Source of the DNA: Paenibacillus sp. FSL H8-0332
Lineage (GTDB): Bacteria > Bacillota > Bacilli > Paenibacillales > Paenibacillaceae
Direction of reading: 5' to 3'
Length of the DNA stretch: 64,000 bases
Assembly: GCF_037963835.1 (NCBI RefSeq)
Contig: NZ_CP150145.1
Location: 6,510,001-6,574,000 of the forward strand
This document shows positions 53,123-61,358 of this stretch, in pieces. Below the pieces are notes generated by a model. It did not search any database, was not told where the DNA came from, and was given only the letters and a program-made list of their open reading frames with translations. The position numbers and the translations under genes were made by a program. Numbering within the stretch: the stretch's first letter is position 1; the number at the start of each line of letters is the position of its first letter.

Positions 53123-53368
53123 GCTAATTTTTCCATTTAGCAATGTGCAGTGCCTCCAGGGCATTCCGCAATTGCCTTGTGCAAGTGACTCTACACCTTA
53201 AACGCAATAGTTTCAAAAAAGTTGCGCTTTGGTTAAAAAAAATTTTTCCCGCCTGCTGTATCCCTGCCCCGATACACTAGAAGATACAATATGTATGTTC
53301 TACTAACTATTGTTAATGTTGGGTGGCTACGGGAATCAGTATAGCATAGAGGTATTCCAAACGTCATT

Positions 53369-53403
53369 AAACAATATTTGCTAAGTTAATAAACAAATAT
53401 TGC
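53369..53403. repeat. A/T-rich inverted repeat upstream of the S-layer gene
   Basis: AATATTTG and CAAATATT arms (extending to one-mismatch 10-mers) around a 13-base spacer, about 275 bases upstream of the -10. Confidence 0.45.
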
Positions 53404-53501
53404 ATATTAAAAGTAGTGATTGTGCAGGTCAGTATTTAAGCTAATAAGTATATACCCACATTGCACCAGGGTTAACACCTTCCCGGATAATGATCTACAT
53501 A

Positions 53502-53535
53502 AAAAAAGGCTACTGAGATCAACTCAGCAGCCTTT
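53502..53535 (-). terminator. Terminator of the 113-residue gene
   Basis: AAAGGCTGCTGAG pairs with CTCAGTAGCCTTT and continues as TTTTTTT on the minus strand. Confidence 0.8.
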
Positions 53536-53558
53536 CCTTCAACTTACTATATCCAGGA

Positions 53559-53900
53559 CTATCGAATCTTCATCGATAGCTGTATTAACTCCTGGCGCTT
53601 CTCAGGACTTGCATTAACATTCTCATACATGGCATCAATCGCTGCACGGTTCTCGCGGTAGCTCTTCTCATGTTTGATTGTGCTATGGGACCATTCGATC
53701 AAAGCATTCTCCGCAATAACCAGTTCATTATAAGCATCATGGAAGCCAGTTGCTTGGACAAGCTCTTCCATAACTTCCTGAGTGATCTCCTGCAGAGCCC
53801 GCTTCGCTGCAATTTCCTTTTCCATAACCTTTGCTCTATTCTCAAACATATTCTTTGCTTTCGTGTAATCCAATTGTGCTTTTGATAAAATCGGTTTCAT
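53559..53900 (-). CDS. Small helical protein of unknown function
   Basis: 113 residues. Entirely helical and charged (MKPILSKAQLDYTKAKNMFE, KRALQEITQEVMEELVQATG), no cysteine, no signal peptide and no membrane helix. Its own sigma-A promoter and terminator make it a real monocistronic gene. I do not recognise the family; the coiled-coil look suggests protein binding. It lies between two S-layer-type genes, with no further functional hint. Confidence 0.75.
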   Translation of the reverse strand: MKPILSKAQLDYTKAKNMFENRAKVMEKEIAAKRALQEITQEVMEELVQATGFHDAYNELVIAENALIEWSHSTIKHEKSYRENRAAIDAMYENVNASPEKRQELIQLSMKIR

Positions 53901-53940
53901 CGATGGCTTTCACCTTTCACGTAAAAATGGTTTCTTTGAC

Positions 53941-53969
53941 ATTGTAACGCAAATGGGAGCAGATTACAA
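53941..53969 (-). promoter_or_regulatory. Promoter of the 113-residue gene
   Basis: TTGTAA, 17 bases, TACAAT on the minus strand, about 40 bases before the start. Confidence 0.6.
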
Positions 53970-54025
53970 AGATGTCCGAATGGTAATTTAACCTGTATAA
54001 GGTCATTACTCTTGGGCTGTCATCC

Positions 54026-57000
54026 CTAGCTCAGGGTTTTAGGGAAAATTGTAGTGCTTTTTTTCAAAAGCTCCACAGCAATTTTACCGGCCTCAGCTCT
54101 TGTCATATTGGCTTTGGGATTAAAGTTGTAAGAAGCCTTTTTTTGCCCTGGAGTGTTCACTTCAGCCCCGTTCATGATTTTAGCCTTTGACACGGCCTGA
54201 ACAGCTGATAAAGCGTAGGACTCTATCTTACCGGAATCCAGGAAGGACTTGGCTACTGCATCCTTCAATTTCTGATCGTTAACCGGCAGCTTCAACTTCA
54301 GCGCTCTGGCGATCATCACAGCGGCTTGTTCACGCGTGATTGGTTGATCCGGCCCAAACACTCCGTCGGTAAGTCCCGTCACAATTCCTGCTCTTGATGC
54401 CGTCTCAATATGTGCGTAGTCCCATGTAACTGAGCCGGCTCCCGGAACCAGATCTGAATAAGTCTTATTATCATCGTAGTTAAGCGGCAGATTCAGACCT
54501 TTTACAAGCAGGGTTGCAAACTCTCCTCTTGTTGTTTGATCGTCTGTTCCAAATTGTTCAAAACGAAGATTGTTCATGATTCCCTTGGAATACAGAGCAT
54601 TCAGAATATTTCTAGCCCATTGGTGGTTCGTAATATCGTTATAGCCACGGCTCATCTTCATAACCTTGTAATAACCAAATTCATCAAATGGAACACTAAT
54701 CGTATGTTTCTTGGTATCAACGGTCCCGCCAATATTAACCCATTCCCGGTTGGAATTATATTGGAATACAGTTACTACTGTCCCTGCATCGTCAACTACA
54801 TTGGAGTCAAAGGACAGAGTCAACGTTCCCCGTTTGGACGGAGTGATTTTGCGTTCTGCTGGGGTCTGCGGGTCACCGAACAGACCATCAACAGAATAAG
54901 GGGCTAGACCATTCGTTGCAGGAATATAACCTGCAGATGCTGCTGTGCCCAGTTCACCAAGGCCTCCGCTAATCCAATACACATCCGAAATTCTCACAAA
55001 GTTGCTGCTCTCATACGGAGAACTGAAACGAAGAGAAAATTCGTCAGGAATGATCCAGTTAGGGATGCCGCTCTCCTCAAACGTTATTGGGAAGCCGATG
55101 ACATTGCCATAATCATTACGGCGCTCGACCACACCCGTTGTGGGCTCTGCAATACCGAAGCGAAGTTTGGTATTTGGATAGAACTTATTCAGATTGCGCG
55201 TATCTGTACTTTGCATTACTGTTCCTTTAGGAAAGTTAAGCTCTAGCTTCTTATTAAATACACTGTATTTGTCTGCTACCTTAGGTGCCATATACTGCGA
55301 GTCAACCGCCACAGTACCTGTATAGAATATAGATATGGTATCTGTACTTGTACTGCTTCCTCTGACGATCTGAATTTTAATACTATTGGCCTTATCCGGT
55401 TTCAACCCTACATAATCCAATACGAATCTGCCAGGGCCCAGATCCGTTCTTTTGACTGCCTGTTCTTTATCAATAATTACGCTGGTAGCTCCCTCAGCCT
55501 CAATATCGAAATGAACAAAATTCTTATTCACAACATATTGAGTACCTACGGAAGGCTGGGGTGACAGAATACGGTAGGCACTTACTTCCCGGACCAGTTC
55601 CAGCTTCTGGCTAGTCTTGGCACCGGTGCTGTTGATCAATTCAAGCGTATATATATAAGTTCCCGGTGTATCATTGGTAAGATCCTGAATTCGCATAACG
55701 AAGTCTTTTTGACTGCCGGCAAAGCTGGTGGTATAACGTTGATCCGCAAAGATCGGGCTTACTGTGTTCGCGGAACTCGCGTTAGCAGGAATATCAAGCG
55801 ACAATATATTTTTGGTCCCCAGGTTCAGATTAAGCTTGACTGCCCCGCTGCCTCTTAGCACCAAATCATAGGTCTTCAGGCTGGTCGTATATTTCGTTTC
55901 ATTATAAATGAAGTCAGGTGTCAGATTGAACAGCTTTGTCAACAGGACGTCCGTTGGCCCAAAATTAGCGTCCGGGAATGCCGATCTCCCTGTACCTAAA
56001 GCTGGCTGGAACTTGCTGATGGTCGATACATTCTCATCAAGAATATAGACACGCAGTTCCTTGCGAACCTCACGAACCTGTCCTTTTTCATCTACCCCTG
56101 TACCGGTTAGAACAATTTTGTTCTCCCCAAATACAATGGGTCCTGCACTTGCATCAATTTTTAAATCCACTGTAAAAGTGCCGTCACTGGCGTTCGGAAA
56201 TTTCTCTGAGCCGATAGGCATGACCTTTGTTCCGTTCACATACATTTCAGCTAAAAAGTATTTACTGGCCAGATTAAAATCAACATATTGTCCCTTGACG
56301 TTCAACGATGTACTTTCTTTAGAGTTTATTACATAAGTCTGTCCGTCTGTAAGGTTCGATACATAAATATAGCTCTTAGAGGCAAATGAAATATTCACAT
56401 CCTTGTTGGAGGACGATCCATCAATCTTGAAGCGTACAGTCTGATTTCCGTTCTGGAAATCCGTAATTTTAAAGATGTGCTCTGTAGAAGTTACCGACTC
56501 CACCCACTCTGGCTTTAACACTCTGGTGGACAAAGGCAAATAGCTTGCAAGCAGATTTACAGGTTTGGTTGTTACAGCCGCATTGGTTTTGACCAAAATA
56601 TAGAATTCTCCCGAATCTACCTTGGCCCCATTCAGCGCTACTCCGGCAGGCACCGTCCCGGTTCCGTTATATCCCGCTAAATACTTCATATCCGTGATTA
56701 CAATATTATTCTTCATATACTGAAATTCAATGGAGCGGTTTACCGTCTTGGTTCCATAAGCTACGGAAAGGTTATGCGTCTGTTTCTCAAGGCGGTTGGC
56801 TGGTGTTGCATTGTCCTTTGTTAAGGTCAGAGGGATTTTGAAGGTTACCAGCCTATAAGCGGGCGCATCCTTGACTGGAGAGGGCACCATAATTTCAGTT
56901 CCTTTTTTTAATTCTACAGCACCACTACTTCCAAGTGTTAATCCTTCACCAAATTCAATAGTGGGTACTATGCTATCCAGCTTCACAACTGCTGAGCCCT

Positions 57001-57946
57001 GGAAGGGTACTCCGGCATTGTCTGGAACCATCATTTGGACGAACAGGTTGGCGGTATCGCTGTCTTCTGTCATCACAGGCTGGTCTCCGTACAAGAGATC
57101 CTGGCCTTGGCCGGTCGTCTTATCCCCTAAATACATTGCAACGATTGGATTCTTCTCATCATAGTAAAAGATAGAATACTGGAAGCTCAGCGTGTCAGAA
57201 CCATTCTGCACAACCAGCTTAAGGGTATTCACCCCAGGCTTAAGCTCCATTCGCTGAGAAAAGAAGGTTCCATCCTGAAGCAAGGATGTACTTGACGCAG
57301 TACCGTCATTAAGAGCAACGGTAACCTTGGTAGCATTCTGCGCCTTACCTTCCAGTGTGATCTCTTTATTGGCTACAACTAACTGTGCGCCTTCATTTAG
57401 ATTCAGCTTCTCAGATCCACCCAGAACCTGAAGCTTCTCTACATACGGCACCTTATCAAACAGAACATAAAATGCTTCTGATCGTTCATTGCTGCCTTGT
57501 GATCCAGTCAGTGTAATCCGGTTCATACCCGGATACAAGGTCAGATTGGCACTGAATCGGTTATCAGGACTGTCAACATCCAATTGGACAACACCTGGAG
57601 TTACACGTGTAGGGTCTTCGATCCACTTTTTATTTGTCTGATCCCAGTTCAACAGTTGAACATTGGCTCCAAGTGTAGAACTAGTCACCTTGGTAAAGGT
57701 TCCTGTCACGGTCAAGCTCGCATCTGTCACCTGCAATACATTATCTCTTGCAATTTGCTTTGGCGGCTGTGTAGATGACGGCAGTAAGGTCAGATCAACC
57801 GTATTCCGAAGTTTTTGGTTATCCGGTGTGAAGTAACTGGTAGGCTTATCTGCAGCCGCCGCAATATTCATAAGTCCTGGCGGGACTAAGGATACCAATA
57901 AAGCGAACAGAAGTGTCCAGATAAATGTTTTTCTCATGCGCTGCAT
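54026..57946 (-). CDS. Giant SLH-domain surface protein (C-terminal SLH)
   Basis: 1306 residues. ATG at 57946 (AGAGG eight bases upstream) or nine bases later. Signal peptide MRKTFIWTLLFALLVSLVPP, cleaved near IAAAA. The body (about residues 35-1080) is a chain of beta-sandwich modules without catalytic motifs (e.g. VTGTFTKVTSSTLGANVQLL, YPGMNRITLTGSQG). The last ~200 residues hold three SLH domains with TRGE, TREQ and TRAE motifs. Anchoring to the pyruvylated polymer is expected; role unknown. A sigma-D-like site lies upstream. Confidence 0.85.
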   Translation of the reverse strand: MQRMRKTFIWTLLFALLVSLVPPGLMNIAAAADKPTSYFTPDNQKLRNTVDLTLLPSSTQPPKQIARDNVLQVTDASLTVTGTFTKVTSSTLGANVQLLNWDQTNKKWIEDPTRVTPGVVQLDVDSPDNRFSANLTLYPGMNRITLTGSQGSNERSEAFYVLFDKVPYVEKLQVLGGSEKLNLNEGAQLVVANKEITLEGKAQNATKVTVALNDGTASSTSLLQDGTFFSQRMELKPGVNTLKLVVQNGSDTLSFQYSIFYYDEKNPIVAMYLGDKTTGQGQDLLYGDQPVMTEDSDTANLFVQMMVPDNAGVPFQGSAVVKLDSIVPTIEFGEGLTLGSSGAVELKKGTEIMVPSPVKDAPAYRLVTFKIPLTLTKDNATPANRLEKQTHNLSVAYGTKTVNRSIEFQYMKNNIVITDMKYLAGYNGTGTVPAGVALNGAKVDSGEFYILVKTNAAVTTKPVNLLASYLPLSTRVLKPEWVESVTSTEHIFKITDFQNGNQTVRFKIDGSSSNKDVNISFASKSYIYVSNLTDGQTYVINSKESTSLNVKGQYVDFNLASKYFLAEMYVNGTKVMPIGSEKFPNASDGTFTVDLKIDASAGPIVFGENKIVLTGTGVDEKGQVREVRKELRVYILDENVSTISKFQPALGTGRSAFPDANFGPTDVLLTKLFNLTPDFIYNETKYTTSLKTYDLVLRGSGAVKLNLNLGTKNILSLDIPANASSANTVSPIFADQRYTTSFAGSQKDFVMRIQDLTNDTPGTYIYTLELINSTGAKTSQKLELVREVSAYRILSPQPSVGTQYVVNKNFVHFDIEAEGATSVIIDKEQAVKRTDLGPGRFVLDYVGLKPDKANSIKIQIVRGSSTSTDTISIFYTGTVAVDSQYMAPKVADKYSVFNKKLELNFPKGTVMQSTDTRNLNKFYPNTKLRFGIAEPTTGVVERRNDYGNVIGFPITFEESGIPNWIIPDEFSLRFSSPYESSNFVRISDVYWISGGLGELGTAASAGYIPATNGLAPYSVDGLFGDPQTPAERKITPSKRGTLTLSFDSNVVDDAGTVVTVFQYNSNREWVNIGGTVDTKKHTISVPFDEFGYYKVMKMSRGYNDITNHQWARNILNALYSKGIMNNLRFEQFGTDDQTTRGEFATLLVKGLNLPLNYDDNKTYSDLVPGAGSVTWDYAHIETASRAGIVTGLTDGVFGPDQPITREQAAVMIARALKLKLPVNDQKLKDAVAKSFLDSGKIESYALSAVQAVSKAKIMNGAEVNTPGQKKASYNFNPKANMTRAEAGKIAVELLKKSTTIFPKTLS

Positions 57947-57982
57947 GTCATTAACCTCTCCCTTTTGTAGATGATAATTATT

Positions 57983-58009
57983 TTATCGGTCTAACCGTCC
58001 ATAATTTGA
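57983..58009 (-). promoter_or_regulatory. Sigma-D-like site before the giant SLH gene
   Basis: TCAA, exactly 15 bases, ACCGATAA on the minus strand, near TAAA-N15-GCCGATAT. A sigma-A site could overlap (TAAAAT). Confidence 0.35.
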
Positions 58010-58105
58010 AGGACTATGTCCAACTTCTCTGTAAATGGCATCCAGATCTGCTACAGTAGACACAATTGGATAGCTCTCTTGAGATTCCGTTCTTATGAGC
58101 GCACT

Positions 58106-58137
58106 AAAAAAGCGTATCCTGTGACAGGATACGCTTC
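58106..58137 (-). terminator. tagO-like gene terminator
   Basis: AAGCGTATCCTG pairs perfectly with CAGGATACGCTT and is followed by TTTTAG on the minus strand. Confidence 0.85.
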
Positions 58138-58184
58138 AACTCAATGTAATCAAATTGGATACAGCCTAACTCCAAGTGAATGTA

Positions 58185-59309
58185 TCACTTAGTGCCCCGT
58201 TCCTGATCCACCTTCATCCGCATTCTCAAAAACAAGTCAATCACCGGACGTTTGGTCTTGCTGATGACGCCGGTGATCTCTGCGCCGATTTGCAGGAAGA
58301 AGAGCATGACACAGATGACTACGAAGGTAACCCAGTTGGCTTCGTAGAGCGAAGCGGAGGTCTGGATGACTGCAAGGACGCCGAAGAATGCGGCAATGCC
58401 GTAGATGATCAGTACCGTCTGGCGGTGACTGAAGCCAAGCTCGCGCAGACAGTGATGGAGATGGCCTTTATCCGGAGCGAAGATCGGCTTCTTCTGCAGC
58501 TTGCGCCGGACGATGGCGAAGAAGGTATCCGATAACGGAACTCCGATGATCAGGAGTGGTGTGATGAATGAAACCACCGCAATCTGTTTGAAGCCGAGCA
58601 GTGCTAGCAGCGCCAGGCAGAAGCCTAGGAACAGCGAGCCCGTATCACCCATGAAGATTTTGGCGGGATGGAAGTTGAAGAACAGGAATCCCAGAATGCT
58701 GCCCAGCAGCAGCAGACAGAGCAGGGCAACCATGGTGTTCCCCATTAGGAAGGCCATTACAGCGATCGTAGCAATTGCGATACCGGATACGCCTGCTGCA
58801 AGCCCGTCCAGTCCGTCGATCAGGTTCACGGCGTTCGTGACACCGACAATCCAGAAGATCGTCAGAGGAATGGCAATCCAGCTCTCTAGGGAAGAATAGC
58901 TATTATGAAAAGGAATATTTACGAAATCAACCGTTATGCCAAACCCGAAAACTACGATACAGGCAGCGGCAATTTGGCCCAGCAGCTTCACTTTGGCTGA
59001 CAGCTCAAAACGGTCATCCAAACCGCCGATCAATACAATCAGACCTCCGCCGCATAGCAGCGCCTTAATGAAATTAGTCTCCCGGGGAGTGAAGTCATAC
59101 GGAATAAACGGCAATACGGCAAGCAGGCCTAACACAAACGCCAGAAATATGCCGAGTCCGCCAAGGCGGGGCATGATCTTCGTATGCACTTTCCGGGCAT
59201 TTGGCACATCTGTCGCACCGATCTTAATGGCGAATTTCTTCACGAACGGCGTCAAAAGCAGTGCAAGCCCCATGCACACAACGAATCCGGCGATGTATAT
59301 GATTAACAT
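58185..59309 (-). CDS. tagO: Undecaprenyl-phosphate N-acetylglucosamine 1-phosphate transferase (TagO/WecA type)
   Basis: 374 residues, about ten membrane helices. It transfers GlcNAc-1-P to undecaprenyl phosphate, the first committed step of wall teichoic acid or secondary-polymer synthesis. Family motifs: PRLGGLGIF, NAVNLIDGLDGLAAGVSGIA and FMGDTGSLFLGF, and the cytosolic loop histidines near KGHLHHCLRELG. Its own promoter and terminator separate it from tagA, which lies 113 bp upstream in the same direction. Confidence 0.93.
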   Translation of the reverse strand: MLIIYIAGFVVCMGLALLLTPFVKKFAIKIGATDVPNARKVHTKIMPRLGGLGIFLAFVLGLLAVLPFIPYDFTPRETNFIKALLCGGGLIVLIGGLDDRFELSAKVKLLGQIAAACIVVFGFGITVDFVNIPFHNSYSSLESWIAIPLTIFWIVGVTNAVNLIDGLDGLAAGVSGIAIATIAVMAFLMGNTMVALLCLLLLGSILGFLFFNFHPAKIFMGDTGSLFLGFCLALLALLGFKQIAVVSFITPLLIIGVPLSDTFFAIVRRKLQKKPIFAPDKGHLHHCLRELGFSHRQTVLIIYGIAAFFGVLAVIQTSASLYEANWVTFVVICVMLFFLQIGAEITGVISKTKRPVIDLFLRMRMKVDQERGTK

Positions 59310-59344
59310 TTGAAAAGTCGACCCCCATTTCTCTACCGCATTGA

Positions 59345-59374
59345 ATTATACGCTGAACCAAAAACAAATTCCAA
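59345..59374 (-). promoter_or_regulatory. tagO-like gene promoter
   Basis: TTGGAA, 18 bases, TATAAT on the minus strand, about 40 bases before the start. Confidence 0.5.
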
Positions 59375-59422
59375 TACTGTTTTTAGGCGGTAACACGGAT
59401 TTTTTCGGTAAATATCCTCATT

Positions 59423-60181
59423 TCACTTATCTTTTGTTACTTTATCTTTCTCTCGCACCACTTTTACTGCGAATTTCGGCAGCGCAAGCATTCTTTTGTA
59501 ACGCGTGGGTTCCTTGAGCAGCCGGTATAACCATTCTGCCCTTAATTTCTGGAAGGCAACAGGGGCACGGCGGCTCTTGCCGGAGATCACATCAAAGCTC
59601 CCGCCAACACCCATCATCACCGGGATCTGCAGCCGGGATTTGTATTTGGCGATCCATGGCTCCTGACTGTCCGCCCCTCTGGCGACAAAGAGCAGGTCAG
59701 GCTTCGTTTCAAGGATTCCACCCACAATTTGTTCATCCTCTGCCGGACCAAAATACCCGTCATGATATCCAGCGATGACAATACCGGGATATCTTGTTTG
59801 TAACCGGGAAGCCGTCTCGCGAATCACCTCAGGGGTTGAACCGAGCAAATAGACCCGCCAGTTGTAGCTTTCGCCTTGGTGCAATAATTCATGTAAAAGA
59901 TCAAAACCCGCTACACGCTCTGCTACAGGCTCATGACAATATTTCGCTGCCCAGACCACTCCAGTCCCGTCAGGAACTACAAGCTCTGCTGATTTCATAA
60001 TCTCCATATAAGACGGATTCTCCAGCGCCGCCATGACCATAATCGGATTGGCAGTAATTACCTGATGAGGTTCACGCTTATGAACCGCCTCCGTCAAATA
60101 GGATACGGTGGTCTTCATATCCGCCTTAGATACTCGTATGCCAAAAATAGGCACTGTAGGTAATGTACTTTCTGCTTTCAC
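59423..60181 (-). CDS. tagA: WecG/TagA/CpsF family glycosyltransferase
   Basis: 252 residues. It adds the second sugar (ManNAc in known TagA enzymes) to lipid-linked GlcNAc. Family pattern: ITANPIMVMAALENPSYMEI, VVPDGTGVVWAAK, VYLLGSTPEVI and the C-terminal SGKSRRAPVAFQKLRAEWLY. In Paenibacillus alvei TagA works with CsaB in making the SLH-binding polymer. Starts seven bp after csaB, with its ribosome site inside the csaB end. Confidence 0.9.
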   Translation of the reverse strand: MKAESTLPTVPIFGIRVSKADMKTTVSYLTEAVHKREPHQVITANPIMVMAALENPSYMEIMKSAELVVPDGTGVVWAAKYCHEPVAERVAGFDLLHELLHQGESYNWRVYLLGSTPEVIRETASRLQTRYPGIVIAGYHDGYFGPAEDEQIVGGILETKPDLLFVARGADSQEPWIAKYKSRLQIPVMMGVGGSFDVISGKSRRAPVAFQKLRAEWLYRLLKEPTRYKRMLALPKFAVKVVREKDKVTKDK

Positions 60182-60188
60182 TTGTCAC

Positions 60189-61358
60189 TCATCCTTTATG
60201 GCCGAAATATTGGGCGATTCTCCGGGCCGGAGTCTCAGCCTCTTGGGTCAGTGCCGCAATCAGTGGCTCCCGCTCCTGCTTCCAGCTCTCTCCTGACCTC
60301 AGCAGCTCCAGAAGCCCGGCAGCCACCGTGTCTGCCTCCAGCGTATCTGTCTTACCCACCGGCTTACAGGCAACCCGTTCAAGAAAATGATCGATCTTCG
60401 GATCATAAGAGACACCCATTACCGGGACACGCTGTCCCGCAGCATAGATAAGGCTGTGCAGCCGCATACCTATAAGCGCCTGGCACTGGCTCACCTCCCG
60501 CAGCATTTGCAGCGGATGAAGCGCATCTTCACGGATCGTTACCGATCCCCCATTGTCTTCTATTCTCCGGCCCATCTTCTGCATCACATAGCGGGAAGCC
60601 TCATTGTCCGCAGAATGATGGAAGGGCAGAAAGTGAACATGTAGCGGCTGCTCCGCAGAAGCCTTCACCAGGCCTTCGGCCAACGCGTCCAGCTCTTGGC
60701 GGGACTGCTCCCAGAAGCGCACGGAGACCCCTACAGTAGCGGGCGCACCTTGCAGCCCGGAATTGGGTGTATCTCCAGCTACCGGATCTGCTTCTGCATG
60801 TTGTTCTGTCTGCATATCCTCAGGCAATTCCAGACCCATAACCGGGTCGGGCACAACATCTATATCTTCAATGTTAAGTCCCATAGACTGAAGCAGCAGG
60901 CGGGATTGTTCATCCCGCACGGAGATATAAGCACATTTACGGAAAATGGATTTAATCAGCGGATGAAACAGCTTCCGGTTCACCGGGCCGATCCCCTGGG
61001 CATAGATAAATGTCGGCTTCCCCATCCACTGAGCCAGCTTGATGATGCCCAAGTAATACGGAATGGTCTTGCTGCTTGTTACATCCTGGAGCAGGCTGCC
61101 CCCGCCGCTGATCAGACCCGCACTTTCCGATATGGCTCTGCGCACCTCTCCCAGCTTCATCCGGTGGACGGATTCCACACCGTATGTGGCTGCCGTCCAC
61201 TCCGGATCAATCGATAATACCACAGGCTCCAGTGTTAATCCCGAGGCCTGGGACTGCTTGCGTACAGCATTCAGAATGGACTGCAGAACAGCTTCGTCTC
61301 CGCTGTTGTGGAAGCCGTAAAAACCGGAGATTATAATTTTTTGAGCAGCGGTGACCAT
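60189..61358 (-). CDS. csaB: Polysaccharide pyruvyl transferase CsaB
   Basis: 389 residues from ATG at 61358 (an ATG ten codons upstream is possible). It adds pyruvate ketal to the wall polymer, creating the ligand of SLH domains. N-terminal SGFYGFHNSGDEAVLQSIL is the CsaB signature; SGGGSLLQDVTS, FIYAQGIGPV and the C-terminal MRLHSLIYAAGQRVPVMGVS are also typical. It overlaps the DUF5693 gene end by 28 bp and is followed directly by tagA, so the three are one operon. Confidence 0.94.
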   Translation of the reverse strand: MVTAAQKIIISGFYGFHNSGDEAVLQSILNAVRKQSQASGLTLEPVVLSIDPEWTAATYGVESVHRMKLGEVRRAISESAGLISGGGSLLQDVTSSKTIPYYLGIIKLAQWMGKPTFIYAQGIGPVNRKLFHPLIKSIFRKCAYISVRDEQSRLLLQSMGLNIEDIDVVPDPVMGLELPEDMQTEQHAEADPVAGDTPNSGLQGAPATVGVSVRFWEQSRQELDALAEGLVKASAEQPLHVHFLPFHHSADNEASRYVMQKMGRRIEDNGGSVTIREDALHPLQMLREVSQCQALIGMRLHSLIYAAGQRVPVMGVSYDPKIDHFLERVACKPVGKTDTLEADTVAAGLLELLRSGESWKQEREPLIAALTQEAETPARRIAQYFGHKG

